From Akkermansiaceae bacterium (lineage in GTDB: Bacteria; Verrucomicrobiota; Verrucomicrobiia; Verrucomicrobiales; Akkermansiaceae): 6,542 nt of DNA. The notes beneath the pieces were generated by a model. It was not told where the DNA came from. It was given only the letters and a program-made list of their open reading frames with translations, and made no database searches. Shown piece after piece: positions 1 through 6,126 of the stretch. The first letter of the stretch is position 1. Each line of letters starts with the position of its first letter. Position numbers and translations under genes: made by a program. The stretch is taken from contig JACMMB010000230.1 in NCBI GenBank assembly GCA_014379305.1, positions 1 through 6,542 on the forward strand, read 5' to 3'.

Positions 1-21
1 AGTGCTAAGCAATATCATAAT

Positions 22-720
22 TTACCTGTGCTCAAAGAGTAAGATGACCTGCCGGTGAAAGTGGAGGGCGGTTTGCTTGCGGTTTTCATGAACAGGCTGT
101 GGGGAGCCGAAATGGATGTGGGCACGGACGTTTTTGAGAGTGGCGAGTTTTGCCAAGTGGGGGAAAAAGCTGTGGTCGCGGTGGTAGGCGATGTCGTGGG
201 AGGGGTTGCCAGTGTCGGAAGTGTAGTGGATGTGGGCGGGTATGATCGGGACCATGGCCGCATGGGCGGGTTGGAAAAGGGTAGAGCGGAAAGGGAGCAC
301 GGAGCTGCCATCGCTGCTGGTGCCTTCAGGGAAAAAGGCGACTGGTAGGGGAAGTTTGAGCGCGGCCTGGATTTCACGAGCGGTTTGAGCCGCTTTAAGG
401 GGCTGGTTGCGATGGGCGAGGATCGTGCCCGAGTGTTTCAGCAAGGTGCCGATGAGGGGCCATTTCATGACTTCGGATTTGGAGACAAAGACGATTTTTC
501 CAAGCGAGCCGAGCGCGATGGTGTCGAGATAGGAGAGATGGTTCGAGACCAGCAGGCCGCTGGTGGGAAAGGTGCCGGTGGTGATGACCTGGATATCTAG
601 GGCGGCAAGCAGGCGCTGCGAAAGGATTTGCTGCCAGGCGGTGCGGGTGTGGAGGTCGGGTTGCCTCGGGCCGGCCAGGTTCGAGCGGAGAATGACGGAA
701 AAGAGTTTGAGGAGTCGCAT
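22..720 (-). CDS. PlsC/OlsA-like lysophospholipid or lyso-aminolipid O-acyltransferase
   Basis: 232-residue protein of the PlsC (1-acyl-glycerol-3-phosphate acyltransferase) superfamily, which transfers an acyl chain to a free hydroxyl of a lyso-lipid at the inner face of the membrane. The catalytic HX4D motif is seen as NHLSYLD at residues 60-66 (His61, Asp66). Block II is KSEVMKWPLIG (81-91) followed by GTILAHR (98-104), block III is FPEGTSSDG (130-138, Glu132), and block IV is VPIIPA (157-162). Length is normal for the short PlsC/OlsA type. The ATG at 720 is the first start in frame after the upstream gene; I see no Shine-Dalgarno sequence before it. The gene ends with TAA. It lies 69 bases downstream of an OlsB/GlsB-like N-acyltransferase, so OlsA- or GlsA-type O-acylation of an N-acyl amino acid is the most likely role. 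Ordinary phosphatidic acid synthesis (PlsC) is the alternative, and sequence motifs alone cannot separate the two. Confidence 0.9.
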   Translation of the reverse strand: MRLLKLFSVILRSNLAGPRQPDLHTRTAWQQILSQRLLAALDIQVITTGTFPTSGLLVSNHLSYLDTIALGSLGKIVFVSKSEVMKWPLIGTLLKHSGTILAHRNQPLKAAQTAREIQAALKLPLPVAFFPEGTSSDGSSVLPFRSTLFQPAHAAMVPIIPAHIHYTSDTGNPSHDIAYHRDHSFFPHLAKLATLKNVRAHIHFGSPQPVHENRKQTALHFHRQVILLFEHR

Positions 721-789
721 GGCAAAGGCTCAAACTTTGAAATCCCTAATTCAAGGAAGATGGGGTTGGTGCGAAGACCGTTGCGGTGA

Positions 790-1527
790 TTAATCTTTGA
801 GGAAATGGAGTTTTCCGGCGGCGCGCATGGCGTGGAGATCGAGAATGGTGAGGAAGTCGATGGTCTGGAATTCCCGGTCGAGGGCGGGTGGGCCGGCGAT
901 GGTCGCGCCGATGTGAAGGTAGGTGGCGAACAGTTTGGGGGCTTTGATGGCGATGTAGTTGCCGCTGGCCGAAGGAAGCTGGTAAGCTGGCAGAGGGTTG
1001 GTGCGGAAGGGTGCGTCCGCGAGATGTTTGGGACAGAGCTGGTGGTAGAGAGCCCAGCCTTCGTCGGGATTCTGGGAGGTGAGCGAGGAGCAGCCGAGCA
1101 GGTAGCGGGAGTTTTTTTCCATCGCGTAAGTGGCGATGCCGCGCCACAGGAGATCCAGGACGGAGCGCTTGCGGTGGGATTGGTGAATGCACGCGCGGCC
1201 TAGTTCTAGAATTTGGGCGCGGAAAGGGGAGTAAGTGGTGAAGTCAAATTCCTGCGCCGAATAGTAGCCGAGACCCTTGGCGGCCATTTCCCCGGTCTGC
1301 AGACGGTAGGTTCCGACGGTATTTCCAGTGGCGGTTTCCTCAATGATGAGGTGGTCGCAATGAGTGTCGAAAGGATCGGAATCCAGGCCGGTGTGATGGG
1401 AGGACTGGAGGCCTTCACCGAGCTCCAGATTGAAAATTTCATAACGCAGGCGCTGGGCGGCCTTGATGTCCTGCCGGGTCTGCGCGGCGCGGACAAGGTA
1501 TCCGCTTTTGTTTTCGATGGCGATCAT
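790..1527 (-). CDS. OlsB/GlsB-like GNAT-superfamily amino-acid N-acyltransferase
   Basis: 245-residue protein matching the OlsB/hemolysin-like branch of the acetyltransferase superfamily (Acetyltransf_5 type). Members use acyl-ACP to acylate the alpha-amino group of ornithine (OlsB) or glycine (GlsB), the first step of aminolipid synthesis. Features seen, numbered from the ATG at 1527: RLRYEIF (26-32), DPFDTHCDHLIIEE (51-64), the beta-strand VGTYRLQ (71-77), ELGRACIHQSHRKR (108-121, the acyl-carrier-binding region), LLGCSSL (143-149), and the family's C-terminal signature PPALDREFQTIDFL (213-226). A GTG at 1590 would add 21 residues of low-complexity Ser/His/Asn sequence. I prefer the ATG at 1527 because it starts just before the conserved core and sits 10 bases after the TAG of the upstream gene, which favours translational coupling. 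Only a weak AGAAG lies upstream. The plsC-like gene follows, matching the olsB-olsA or glsB-glsA layout. The acylated amino acid cannot be read from sequence. Confidence 0.9.
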   Translation of the reverse strand: MIAIENKSGYLVRAAQTRQDIKAAQRLRYEIFNLELGEGLQSSHHTGLDSDPFDTHCDHLIIEETATGNTVGTYRLQTGEMAAKGLGYYSAQEFDFTTYSPFRAQILELGRACIHQSHRKRSVLDLLWRGIATYAMEKNSRYLLGCSSLTSQNPDEGWALYHQLCPKHLADAPFRTNPLPAYQLPSASGNYIAIKAPKLFATYLHIGATIAGPPALDREFQTIDFLTILDLHAMRAAGKLHFLKD

Positions 1528-1537
1528 GGTGTGGCTT

Positions 1538-4075
1538 CTATTTGACTCGAAGGAGGTGGAAGAGTTCGCGGAAGGATGAGGTTTTGGCACCGGCGACGGC
1601 GTTCATCACGCCGATGGCGTGTGCGGTGCGCCATTGCGAGATGAGGGCGCGGAGGCCTGAGGCGAATGGAGTATGGGGATGATAAATATGGGTTGGCTCG
1701 GAGGTCAGGCCGTTGAGTTCGATGATCCTGAGGTTTTTTCCAGCGATCAGGTCGGCTTCGGAAGGGCAGCGGATGTCGTAGCGGCCCAGGTGGAAGCCGG
1801 GAAAGGTTTGGGAGATCCTGTGAATCTCGGCGGTGAGGGCCGGAGTGATGAGGTCCGAGCCGTTGAGGAAAAGCGAGCCCCGGCAATGGGTGCCGAGGGG
1901 GGCGAGGATGATTTTTTCTCCAGCAGGCGGGACGGTGTCCAGGCGCTCCTGATGGGTTTGGAAAAAATAGCGATGGGAGAGATAGGCGCGTGGATCGTCG
2001 AGGATGAGTTGGCGTAAAGTGCGGGTGCCATCGCAGATGATGTGAGTCAGGGTTTTGCGGGTGAGCGAACTTATGTGTGGGGATTTTTCTCCCGGAGGAA
2101 AGATATATAGTATGCCGAATTCGTCACCGGGGATGTAGGCTTGCAGGATCGTGGGTTCGGTGCGGCGGGTGAGTTCGGAATGGAGTTCGGCGGGGCTATG
2201 CAGGATCCTGACTCCGGAGCCGCGTTCGCCGGTGTCGGGCTTGATGACGAGGGGGTAGGTGAGTTGGTTGCGGGCGATCCAGGTTTGTGCGAGGGCGGGT
2301 TTGTCGGGCGCGTTTTCAGGAATCAGGATGAAGTCGGGGACCTTGCCGGAGGAAAGGAGGTGGGTGAGGATTTGGGATTTGGATTCGCCGATGATGCCGG
2401 AATGTGGAATGCCGGGGTTACAGGCGGTGATCGCGAGCAGATTGCGGCGGCGGATGGCGGTCGGGATCAGGGCAAGGATTACCGGGATGTAGAGGACGTA
2501 GGCCGGCCAGAATTCCCAGCGGGTGAGGCGGTGGTATTTGGCAAGGAGGATGCGGCGGCCTTGGTGGGTGGCGAGGGAGGATGCGAGGCGGGTGATGAGC
2601 CAGGCGAGGAAGAGAAAAATAATCACTGAAGGGAAAACGAGCTTTCCGCTTTCCATGAGCCATTCGGAGGTTTTTTCACCAAAGTAGGCAACCAGTGCGA
2701 CCACCGGGAAGGCCCATAGAGCGGCGGCGATAGCAAACCACAGGGCCATTTTGTGGATCGGGAGCCGGACGATGCCGGCAGCGAGATAAAGCGGGAGGCG
2801 GGTGCCGGGCATGAAGCGGGTGGCGAGAATTGTGGCGGCGCCGCGTTTGTTCAGAAAGGTGGTAGCGGAGGCGAGGCTGCGGGGGGAGATGAGCCAGCGG
2901 AGCGGGCGGCGGGTGACGAGCCAGCGTCCGCCATAGCGGCCGATAAAGTAGAGGAGCATGTCGCCGGTCCAGATGCCGGCGAAGCAGGCGAGCATGGCAT
3001 CGGGGAGGGGAACAATGCCCCGGGCGGCGAGTAGGCCGGCAATGAGGCAGGCGAGGTCTTCACTGGCGAAGGTGGCAAAGGCGATGCCGAAAAGAGTGAT
3101 GTAGAGGGTGGCGTTGGTGAGTTTCCGGGGATGATTGGAAAAGGGTTCGCGGGCGGCGGCGATGCGGGCGGCGGTGGCCTGGCTGCGGGTGGTGGCGTTT
3201 CCCGAATCAACCAGAAGGAAGAACGGCGTGAGGATTTTTTCGATCTGCGCGGGCTTGGAAAATAAAGCCATGTGGCCACCTTCGAGCCAGCGGATGCTGG
3301 ACTGGGGGAGGATGCGGTGGTGCTCGCGGGCGGCGGAGGCGGGAACGAGGCCGTCTGCTTCGCCGTGGATAATGATCGCGGGCGGGTGGAAGTTTTCGAG
3401 GCGGCTGCGAAGGGGCCGCATATCGCCTTGGTAGAAATTTTTAGCGTAGCGGGTGTTGAGCAGGAAGTCGTCCAGCAGACCGAAGTGAGGCATGGCCCAG
3501 CGGATCGCGGTGAGAACGGTGAGCTGGACGCCATGAAGGGTGTGATTGAGGAAATAGTCGCCGGTCAGCTCGTGCTCCTGCACGCCGATGCTGGAAAGGA
3601 GGGTGAGGGAGGCAATTTTTCCCGGTGAGATTGCGTAGAGTTCGAGGGCGGGACCGCCGCCCTGGCTATAAGCGACGACGTGTGCCGGAATGGTGGTTTC
3701 ACGCTCGAGGAGTTGATCCAGCGCTTTGGCCTGGGCGATGAAGGAGTAGTCGGTGAAACCGAACGCGGATTCGCCGAAGCCGGGGAGATCAGGAATAATG
3801 TAGGTGCGATCGCGGGGGAGTTTTTCTATCAGCGCGTCGAAGGAGTGGGAGGCCATTGGTGAGCCGTGAAGCAGGAGCACCGGCGGCTTGGATGGGTCGC
3901 TGCCAAGGAAAATACGATAGCGGAGGGGGGCGGATTCAGAATGGGCGAGGGGGATCCGGAACTCACGCCAATTTCCGGTCGCGGGCAGCGGGGCGGATCT
4001 GTTGGACATGGTGATCCATGAGGCGACCAGTAAAAGAAGGTAGCCGGCGATGAGGAGTTTTTTGGGAAATTTCAT
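1538..4075 (-). CDS. Three-module membrane protein: alpha/beta hydrolase + DedA/VTT + ATP-grasp
   Basis: 845-residue protein from an ATG at 4075 with no clear Shine-Dalgarno sequence. Residues 1-6 are basic and 7-23 form a hydrophobic helix (signal anchor). Residues about 45-288 are an alpha/beta hydrolase: oxyanion LLLHGSP (67-73), nucleophile elbow AYSQG (Ser137), acid HGEADGLVP (Asp241) and GGHMALF (His268). A linker rich in Ala and Arg (about 291-320) leads to a DedA/SNARE-associated (VTT) membrane module (about 320-505) with the hallmark GDMLLYFIGRYGG (371-383) and the RFMPGTR segment (420-426). A further hydrophobic stretch at 522-541 precedes an ATP-grasp domain (about 545-820): YPLVIKPDTGERGSGV (607-622, nucleotide-binding Lys and Gly-rich loop), QAYIPGDEFG (645-654), GRYDIR (764-769) and ELNG (786-789, metal ligands). 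DedA proteins transport lipids such as undecaprenyl phosphate or phospholipids; ATP-grasp enzymes join a carboxylate to an amine or similar nucleophile. The gene starts 21 bases after the NRDE gene and ends 10 bases before the N-acyltransferase. Substrate unknown; a lipid-modifying and lipid-moving role is inferred from the neighbours. Confidence 0.9.
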   Translation of the reverse strand: MKFPKKLLIAGYLLLLVASWITMSNRSAPLPATGNWREFRIPLAHSESAPLRYRIFLGSDPSKPPVLLLHGSPMASHSFDALIEKLPRDRTYIIPDLPGFGESAFGFTDYSFIAQAKALDQLLERETTIPAHVVAYSQGGGPALELYAISPGKIASLTLLSSIGVQEHELTGDYFLNHTLHGVQLTVLTAIRWAMPHFGLLDDFLLNTRYAKNFYQGDMRPLRSRLENFHPPAIIIHGEADGLVPASAAREHHRILPQSSIRWLEGGHMALFSKPAQIEKILTPFFLLVDSGNATTRSQATAARIAAAREPFSNHPRKLTNATLYITLFGIAFATFASEDLACLIAGLLAARGIVPLPDAMLACFAGIWTGDMLLYFIGRYGGRWLVTRRPLRWLISPRSLASATTFLNKRGAATILATRFMPGTRLPLYLAAGIVRLPIHKMALWFAIAAALWAFPVVALVAYFGEKTSEWLMESGKLVFPSVIIFLFLAWLITRLASSLATHQGRRILLAKYHRLTRWEFWPAYVLYIPVILALIPTAIRRRNLLAITACNPGIPHSGIIGESKSQILTHLLSSGKVPDFILIPENAPDKPALAQTWIARNQLTYPLVIKPDTGERGSGVRILHSPAELHSELTRRTEPTILQAYIPGDEFGILYIFPPGEKSPHISSLTRKTLTHIICDGTRTLRQLILDDPRAYLSHRYFFQTHQERLDTVPPAGEKIILAPLGTHCRGSLFLNGSDLITPALTAEIHRISQTFPGFHLGRYDIRCPSEADLIAGKNLRIIELNGLTSEPTHIYHPHTPFASGLRALISQWRTAHAIGVMNAVAGAKTSSFRELFHLLRVK
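1616..2443 (-). other. ATP-grasp ligase-like module of the fusion protein
   Basis: Residues about 545-820 of the fusion. Seen are a conserved-looking entry segment (NPGIPHSGIIGESKS, 553-567), the nucleotide-binding strand and loop IKPDTGERGSGV (611-622), the hinge-side QAYIPGDEFGI (645-655), and the metal-binding end GRYDIR (764-769) plus IIELNGL (784-790). This resembles D-Ala-D-Ala-ligase or RimK-like ATP-grasp enzymes more than carbamoyl-phosphate or biotin carboxylase types. The substrate cannot be inferred. Boundaries are estimates. Confidence 0.82.
2561..3118 (-). other. DedA/VTT membrane transport module of the fusion protein
   Basis: Residues about 320-505 of the fusion. Hydrophobic segments are near 322-350, 357-380, 412-436, 443-465 and 479-500. 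The family hallmarks GD-x3-Y-x2-GR-x-GG (371-383) and the R-F-x-P-G-x-R re-entrant segment (420-426), whose arginines are needed in characterised members, are intact. An acidic residue (Glu339) lies in the first hydrophobic segment, where DedA proteins often carry a functional Glu. Boundaries are estimates. Confidence 0.85.
3212..3943 (-). other. Alpha/beta hydrolase module of the fusion protein
   Basis: Residues about 45-288 of the 845-residue protein. All catalytic positions are present: HG oxyanion motif (70-71), Ser137, Asp241 and His268, together with the PDLPGFGES strand-loop (95-103) typical of this fold. The nucleophile elbow reads A-Y-S-Q-G, with Ala in place of the usual first Gly. 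The preceding basic residues and hydrophobic helix (7-23) suggest that this module faces the periplasm. Boundaries are estimates. Confidence 0.88.
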
Positions 4076-4096
4076 CGCAAAAAAGGGGAGCCGGGA

Positions 4097-4783
4097 TCAG
4101 TGGATGCGGGGGATCGCGATGGTCATTTTCGGTTGGTCGCGGGAGGTGAGGCTGAAGGTGATTTTTTCACGGGTTACCAAGATCAGGATTTGGCTTACGG
4201 TGCCACCATCGGCGCGGGTGACGTGGATGTTGGAGGGCGGATCGGGGTTCGAGGTATCGGCAAGGATTTCCTCAAGGGGGCGGCTTTGAATTTCCAAAAA
4301 ACGCCTGGTCCGGATTTTGCGGGTCTGCTCCGGGTGCACGGAGGAGGAGGTGAGGTAGGGCTGGGGAGGAGCCGGGTCTTTTGAAAAGCGGCTGCCGCTC
4401 CAGGTAAAAAGCGAGAGGTGGTCTTCGGCGATAAGCAGAAGGTGGCAGGGGGCGTAGTCCGGCCACGGGTGATGGTTGAGGAGCGTTATCAGGCTTGCCG
4501 GATTGGTGGCTTGGGCGGCGAGCAGCGGGATGTGGCCGCGGGAAATTTTACCTGCGGCAAAGTTTTGCCCAGGCGGATAAGCGTTCAGCAGAGCCAATGT
4601 AAGTCCATGCTGGTTGGTGAAAAGCCAGGTGCCGTGGCCTTGCGAATCGCGGGCGCAGATGCCGGGGACAGGGTGATCCGTTTCCAATGTAGGATCAGAG
4701 GCCGGAGGCCGGAGCCATTTTTCATCGCGGTTGAAGGCGAGTTGGTAGCCGCCGTCTTGGAAGGACCAGGCGGCGGAACACAT
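4097..4783 (-). CDS. NRDE / TANGO2-family protein
   Basis: 228-residue protein of the NRDE (TANGO2-like) family, named for its Asn-Arg-Asp-Glu motif, seen here as FNRDEKWLRP (17-26). Cys2 directly after the start Met is conserved in the family and could become an N-terminal nucleophile after Met removal, as in Ntn-type hydrolases; this activity is not established. Other family-like segments are ARDSQGHGTWL (44-54) with TNQHGLTLALLNAYP (56-70), SRGHIPLL (81-88), a TSSSVHP turn (145-151) and HVTRADGGTVSQ (187-198). Length is slightly short of, but consistent with, bacterial members. The ATG at 4783 overlaps the last base of the TAA of the upstream DinB-like gene (TAATG), so coupled translation is likely. 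Eukaryotic TANGO2 is linked to heme or lipid handling; the bacterial role is unknown. The downstream lipid-type fusion gene begins 21 bases after this stop, which allows a shared transcript but does not prove a shared pathway. Confidence 0.88.
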   Translation of the reverse strand: MCSAAWSFQDGGYQLAFNRDEKWLRPPASDPTLETDHPVPGICARDSQGHGTWLFTNQHGLTLALLNAYPPGQNFAAGKISRGHIPLLAAQATNPASLITLLNHHPWPDYAPCHLLLIAEDHLSLFTWSGSRFSKDPAPPQPYLTSSSVHPEQTRKIRTRRFLEIQSRPLEEILADTSNPDPPSNIHVTRADGGTVSQILILVTREKITFSLTSRDQPKMTIAIPRIH

Positions 4784-5274
4784 TAGGCGGAGGCGCGATG
4801 TTTCAGGGTCGATGGCGCCACGCCGAAGTTTCCGGGAACCTGCACATCAAAATGCCTGGCGATGATGGCAATGATGGCGAAGTGATGGACCGTGTGTGAG
4901 ACGAGGTACTGGAGCTCGCGATCAAGGGAGGAAGCGGCGGGATTTTCGCAGCCGGTGTCGAGGACTGCGATGGGCTGTGGCGTGGGGGTCAGGGAATCGA
5001 GGGAGACAATGATTTTGGCGAGGCGAGCCAGGGCGATGCCGGTGTCGGTTTCGAGAATGAGGTCGCGCGGGCGGGCCTCGTAATTGACGTGGCGAGAGTT
5101 TTCATGGGCGAGAAAAAGCTCGTCGTAATGCTCGATGCAGTGGCGCAGATGCTGGCCGATGCTGGATGAGAAAACGGATTCGCATTTCCCCGAATAGATG
5201 ATCGGTGACAGCACGGTGATGAAGCCATGGGCTTGATCAATCAGGTGGCGGTTTAGATGGATCAGTCCGAGCAT
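4783..5274 (-). CDS. DinB-superfamily four-helix-bundle protein
   Basis: 163 residues from the ATG at 5274; an in-frame TTG at 5286 would give 167. The pattern fits the DinB/YfiT-like metal-binding four-helix-bundle superfamily: an N-terminal helix, a second helix carrying GQHLRHCIEHYDELF with several candidate metal-binding histidines (His46, His49 and His53 in 167-residue numbering), the short NYEARPRD link (68-75), and a helix with LVSHTVHHFAIIAIIARHF (128-146) that supplies the HxxxH-type pair (His131, His135). Members include thiol-dependent S-transferases (bacillithiol, mycothiol) and many uncharacterised proteins, so no substrate is assigned. I chose the ATG because the TTG lies only 1 base after the upstream stop; neither has a convincing Shine-Dalgarno sequence. 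The TAA overlaps the NRDE start by 1 base. The close link with NRDE and DoxX-like genes suggests co-expression. Confidence 0.8.
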   Translation of the reverse strand: MLGLIHLNRHLIDQAHGFITVLSPIIYSGKCESVFSSSIGQHLRHCIEHYDELFLAHENSRHVNYEARPRDLILETDTGIALARLAKIIVSLDSLTPTPQPIAVLDTGCENPAASSLDRELQYLVSHTVHHFAIIAIIARHFDVQVPGNFGVAPSTLKHRASA

Positions 5275-5287
5275 GGAGAGGATCAAA

Positions 5288-5671
5288 TTAAGGGAGCTTG
5301 CTTCCGATGACTGGAATATGGCGCCGTTCTACCCAAAGGATGAACAGGGAGCAAAGAAATACGACGCAGCCGAGGATGAAAAGGAGGCCGCCATCGCCTT
5401 TAACCTCAATGCCGAGAATGGTGAGGTGGCTGAGAAGCGCGCCGCTCATGACCCCGAGGGCGAGTCCTGCGCCTAGCCAGATGAAGCGGGGGACGAAAAG
5501 CAGGATGGCGGCAATCAGTTCAATTATGCCGGAGCCGATGCGGCCGACAGGTTCGGCTCCCACTTTCTCGAATATGTAGATGGATTCTGCCGAGCCGGTA
5601 AATTTGAAGTAGAGGGTTTGAAGGAGGAGGACGGCGGCGATAATTCGGGCGATTTTGAATGCGATTTTCAT
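5288..5671 (-). CDS. DoxX-family four-helix membrane protein
   Basis: 127-residue hydrophobic protein with four likely transmembrane helices (about 6-21, 45-60, 63-82 and 94-113), matching the size and layout of DoxX-like proteins. The stretch YFKFTGSAESIYIFEKVG (21-38) followed by EPVGRIGSGIIELIAAILL (40-58) is characteristic of this family. The ATG at 5671 is preferred: the same frame extends up to 5788, but that would overlap the upstream gene by about 40 bases and add a polar, non-conserved stretch. A GTG at 5677 is a near alternative. No Shine-Dalgarno sequence is visible. The family is loosely tied to redox, thiosulfate or quinone-related membrane functions, but most members have no known role. 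The stop lies 13 bases before the DinB-like gene, which supports an operon. Confidence 0.82.
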   Translation of the reverse strand: MKIAFKIARIIAAVLLLQTLYFKFTGSAESIYIFEKVGAEPVGRIGSGIIELIAAILLFVPRFIWLGAGLALGVMSGALLSHLTILGIEVKGDGGLLFILGCVVFLCSLFILWVERRHIPVIGSKLP

Positions 5672-5748
5672 TGGCACGGGAGTAGTGATTTGAGGGGAGG
5701 AAGTCGGTTTTATTCCGTGTTCGGGAACGCTGACCCAATTAAAAAGGC

Positions 5749-6126
5749 TCACTCCCCATCGCAGGGAATTTCCAGGCCGGTTTCCCAAACGTAGAAGTCC
5801 GGGTTGAGTGCGGCCATCGGCTCGCGGAGTTTGTCAATTTCCTCCTGCGGACCGTGGACTTCAAGGCGGATAAGATCGGCGAGTTCGAGGAATTTCCCGA
5901 GCAGTTCTCCGACATTATCGAGGTGCGCCAAAATCCCGCTGGCACCCAGATAGGCTTCGCGACAAAACGCAACATTGCCATTGCGGGAGAAATCATAATA
6001 GACGCAGTCGGGTTCCTTTGCGGTCTGTTCCACGAACTTCGGCATCAAGGCGAGGAAAGCATCGAGGTTACCCTCGCGGATCTGGAAGTATGGGTGAAGG
6101 CTGACGGCGTGGGATAACTTCGACAT
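5749..6126 (-). CDS. Antibiotic-biosynthesis-monooxygenase-like (ABM) domain protein, possible internal start
   Basis: 125 residues if started at the ATG at 6126. The pattern fits the ABM/ferredoxin-like dimeric alpha-beta barrel: a first strand (HAVSLHPYFQIREG, 6-19), a helix (LDAFLALMPKFVEQTAKEPD, 21-40), the typical CVYYDFSRN strand (41-49), VAFCREAYLGASGILAHL (52-69) and a C-terminal strand LIRLEVHGP (85-93). A tail of about 30 residues is added beyond the usual length of about 95. Family members range from quinone or heme-acting monooxygenases to proteins without known activity; none is assigned here. The case for an independent start is the GGGAGG 8 bases upstream of this ATG, the best ribosome binding site in the window. 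The reading frame is the same as that of trmB upstream, so the two entries are alternatives or may both be made. Confidence 0.7.
   Translation of the reverse strand: MSKLSHAVSLHPYFQIREGNLDAFLALMPKFVEQTAKEPDCVYYDFSRNGNVAFCREAYLGASGILAHLDNVGELLGKFLELADLIRLEVHGPQEEIDKLREPMAALNPDFYVWETGLEIPCDGE

Noticed and set aside
723..739. CAAAG...CTTTG inverted repeat between the two acyltransferase genes.
   Set aside because: A 5-base, mostly A-T stem is too weak to support a terminator or operator call.
1550..1578. Plus-strand AAGGAGGT followed by an ATG at 1576.
   Set aside because: The spacing is too long and the frame closes after 22 codons inside two minus-strand genes; a chance match.
2141..2629. 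Plus-strand open frame of 162 codons antisense to the fusion gene, plus several others of 90-130 codons on both strands (for example 805-1203, 3272-3628, 4418-4786).
   Set aside because: They lie opposite or out of frame with genes that have clear motifs, have Gly/Glu/Asp/Val-heavy (plus strand) or Pro/Ser/Arg-heavy (minus strand) compositions expected of shadow frames in GC-rich DNA, and show no recognisable domain.
5713..5727. Short inverted repeat (TTCCG-TGTT-CGGGAA, one bulged base) that might be a terminator after the trmB-ABM frame.
   Set aside because: The stem is only 5 pairs with a bulge and there is no T-tract on either strand directly after it.
5709..5738. Possible minus-strand promoter before the DoxX-like gene (TTGGGT, 18 bases, AATAAA).
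   Set aside because: Only 3 of 6 and 4 of 6 consensus matches; easily expected by chance in the one AT-richer gap.
5672..5788. 39-residue N-terminal extension of the DoxX-like gene up to 5788.
   Set aside because: It would overlap the upstream gene and adds polar, non-family sequence before the first membrane helix.
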